DNA of 6,627 bases from an uncultured Paracoccaceae bacterium (GTDB lineage Bacteria; Pseudomonadota; Alphaproteobacteria; Rhodobacterales; Rhodobacteraceae). The DNA is taken from assembly GCA_938038825.1 (NCBI GenBank), contig CALHST010000307.1, positions 1 through 6,627 on the forward strand, in the 5' to 3' direction. The notes below the pieces were generated by a model. That model did no database searches, had not been told where the DNA came from, and saw nothing but the letters and a program-made list of their open reading frames with translations. Shown piece after piece: positions 5,560 through 6,627 of the stretch. The stretch's first letter is position 1; each line of letters starts with the position of its first letter. The position numbers were made by a program, and so were the translations under genes.

Positions 5560-6375
5560 GTGAACCTGTCTGACCGTGGCCAAGTAACCAAAGATGGCAT
5601 CCGCTTGTATGAAAAGTCGGATTTTGCCGGGATGCATACAGCAGGCGCACTTGCGGCGCAGATTCTGGATGACATCGCAGAGCACGTTTTTGTAGGCCAA
5701 TCGACCCGCGAAATTGACCGTATCATCGAAGAAAAAGTGAACGCGGCGGGCGCGACGTCGGCCACGATTGGCTACAAAGGGTATCAGCATGCGTCCTGCA
5801 TCAGCGTGAACCATGTAGTGTGTCACGGAATCCCCGGTGACAAGAAGCTGAAAGATGGGGACATTCTGAACATTGATGTGACCGTGATTGTCGATGGATG
5901 GTTTGGCGACACCTCACGCATGTACGTGGCTGGGAAGTTGTCCCGCAAAGCGGAACGTTTGATCCAAGTCACTCATGATGCGTTGATGTTGGGAATCGAA
6001 GCCGTGAAACCGGGCAATACCTTTGGCGATATCGGTCATGCCATTCAGTCTTATGTGGAAAGCCAACGTATGTCTGTTGTGCGTGACTTCTGCGGGCATG
6101 GGCTTGGCCTTGTGTTCCACGCACCACCCAATGTGCTGCATTATGGCCGCCCCGGAACGGGTGCCGTATTGCAGGAAGGTATGTTTTTTACGATCGAGCC
6201 GATGGTGAATTTGGGGCGCGCGGAAACAAAAGTGCTGGCGGATGACTGGACTGCCGTGACCCGTGACAAATCCTTGTCTGCGCAGTTCGAACATTCGATT
6301 GGGGTGACAGGCAGTGGGGCAGAGATTTTTACCTTGTCGCCAAAGGGTACATTCCACCCCACTTATCAATCGTAA
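5560..6375 (+). CDS. map: type I methionine aminopeptidase
   Basis: A 271-residue cytoplasmic dimetal protease that removes the initiator methionine from nascent proteins. The pita-bread catalytic domain is complete. The five metal ligands are visible as D106 (ILNIDVTV), D117 (FGDTSRM), H180 (FCGHGLG), E213 (TIEPMV) and E244 (QFEHSIG). The substrate-side histidine is H89 (VVCHGIPG), and a second conserved histidine is H187 (VFHAPP). It has no N-terminal zinc-finger or SH3-binding extension, as expected for bacterial type Ia enzymes. The start is GTG at 5560, preceded by the purine-rich AAGAAGAG at about 5544-5551; the next in-frame ATG is residue 25 and would cut off conserved sequence. The position after GHGLG is Leu184, where E. 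coli Map has Arg. It probably shares a transcript with sfsA, and its 3' end overlaps the opposing gene by 10 bp. Confidence 0.97.
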   Translation: MNLSDRGQVTKDGIRLYEKSDFAGMHTAGALAAQILDDIAEHVFVGQSTREIDRIIEEKVNAAGATSATIGYKGYQHASCISVNHVVCHGIPGDKKLKDGDILNIDVTVIVDGWFGDTSRMYVAGKLSRKAERLIQVTHDALMLGIEAVKPGNTFGDIGHAIQSYVESQRMSVVRDFCGHGLGLVFHAPPNVLHYGRPGTGAVLQEGMFFTIEPMVNLGRAETKVLADDWTAVTRDKSLSAQFEHSIGVTGSGAEIFTLSPKGTFHPTYQS

Positions 6376-6627
6376 GCCGTCATCCAACCCAATGTTGCGT
6401 CGGGATCGCCGCCGGGTTTGTATTCCGCACCCAGTGGCAGCGTCCAACCCATCGCGGTAATGGCCTTAAAGATCGGGCCATAGTCGAGGTCACCCATATC
6501 AGGGCGTCCGCGATCTGGAACGCCTGCAAACTGGATATGGCCAATGATATCCGCATGTTGTGTAAGTTTTTCCAAAACGTCACCTTCTGTGCGGGCCACG
6601 TGATAGCAGTCAAACATCAGCTTTAAT
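6366..6627 (-). CDS. hyi: hydroxypyruvate isomerase (Hyi/OtnI) family protein, 5' end beyond the window
   Basis: The frame is open from the right edge of the window (reading ...LKLMFDCYHVARTEGD) to TGA at 6368-6366, giving about 86 C-terminal residues of a protein usually near 255-260. The ATG at 6617 is internal. The stretch covers the last strands of a TIM barrel of the AP-endonuclease-2-like sugar isomerase superfamily. FDCYH resembles the metal-binding and substrate strand of Hyi, GHIQFAGVPDRGRPD corresponds to E. coli Hyi's AHLQIADNPHRGEPG, and GAEYKP carries the conserved glutamate. Hyi interconverts hydroxypyruvate and tartronate semialdehyde in glyoxylate metabolism; OtnI (2-oxo-tetronate isomerase) is a close relative and cannot be excluded from this fragment. 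The gene converges on map with a 10-bp overlap. Confidence 0.82.
   Translation of the reverse strand, partial: LKLMFDCYHVARTEGDVLEKLTQHADIIGHIQFAGVPDRGRPDMGDLDYGPIFKAITAMGWTLPLGAEYKPGGDPDATLGWMTAYD

Noticed and set aside
5914..6447. 177-codon minus-strand reading frame
   Set aside because: It is a shadow of map, whose catalytic residues are all recognisable on the plus strand.

Overview
The window looks like ordinary chromosomal DNA of an alphaproteobacterium, most likely a marine Rhodobacterales (Roseobacter-group) species. This rests on remembered protein resemblance (the Map, SfsA, stand-alone CinA-N and anti-sigma-like proteins), moderate GC and many TTG leucine codons. No search was run. 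No rRNA, tRNA, CRISPR, insertion sequence or phage gene is visible.

Layout, left to right. (1) Positions 1-700, + strand: the C-terminal part of a single-pass membrane protein resembling an anti-sigma factor, cut by the window edge. (2) 856-1761, + strand: a LysR-type regulator of the CrgA-like subgroup, ending in a hairpin plus T-run at 1788-1811. (3) 1818-4762, - strand: four tightly packed genes read right to left. They are a CinA N-terminal-type (MoaB/Mog-fold) protein, a GNAT acetyltransferase, an AhpD-like 'peroxidase-related' protein and an exported OmpA-domain protein. The junctions are an ATGA overlap, a 1-nt gap and another ATGA overlap, so this is almost certainly one operon. (4) 4812-6375, + strand: sfsA and map, divergent from that operon. 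(5) 6366-6627, - strand: the C-terminal end of a hydroxypyruvate isomerase (Hyi/OtnI) family protein, cut by the right edge and overlapping map tail-to-tail by 10 bp.

The genes mostly belong to well-known families, and I see no clearly new multi-gene system. The more interesting signals are in the small non-coding gaps. The 49-bp gap between the cinA-like gene and sfsA carries a perfect 12-bp palindrome, a second overlapping inverted repeat, and candidate promoters whose -35 boxes lie inside the opposite gene. The 43-bp sfsA-map gap carries a similar arrangement of three alternating arms (CCCTA / TAGGG / CCCTA). The four-gene operon is also a curious mix of putative nucleotide or cofactor repair, acetyl transfer, thiol redox and envelope anchoring functions.
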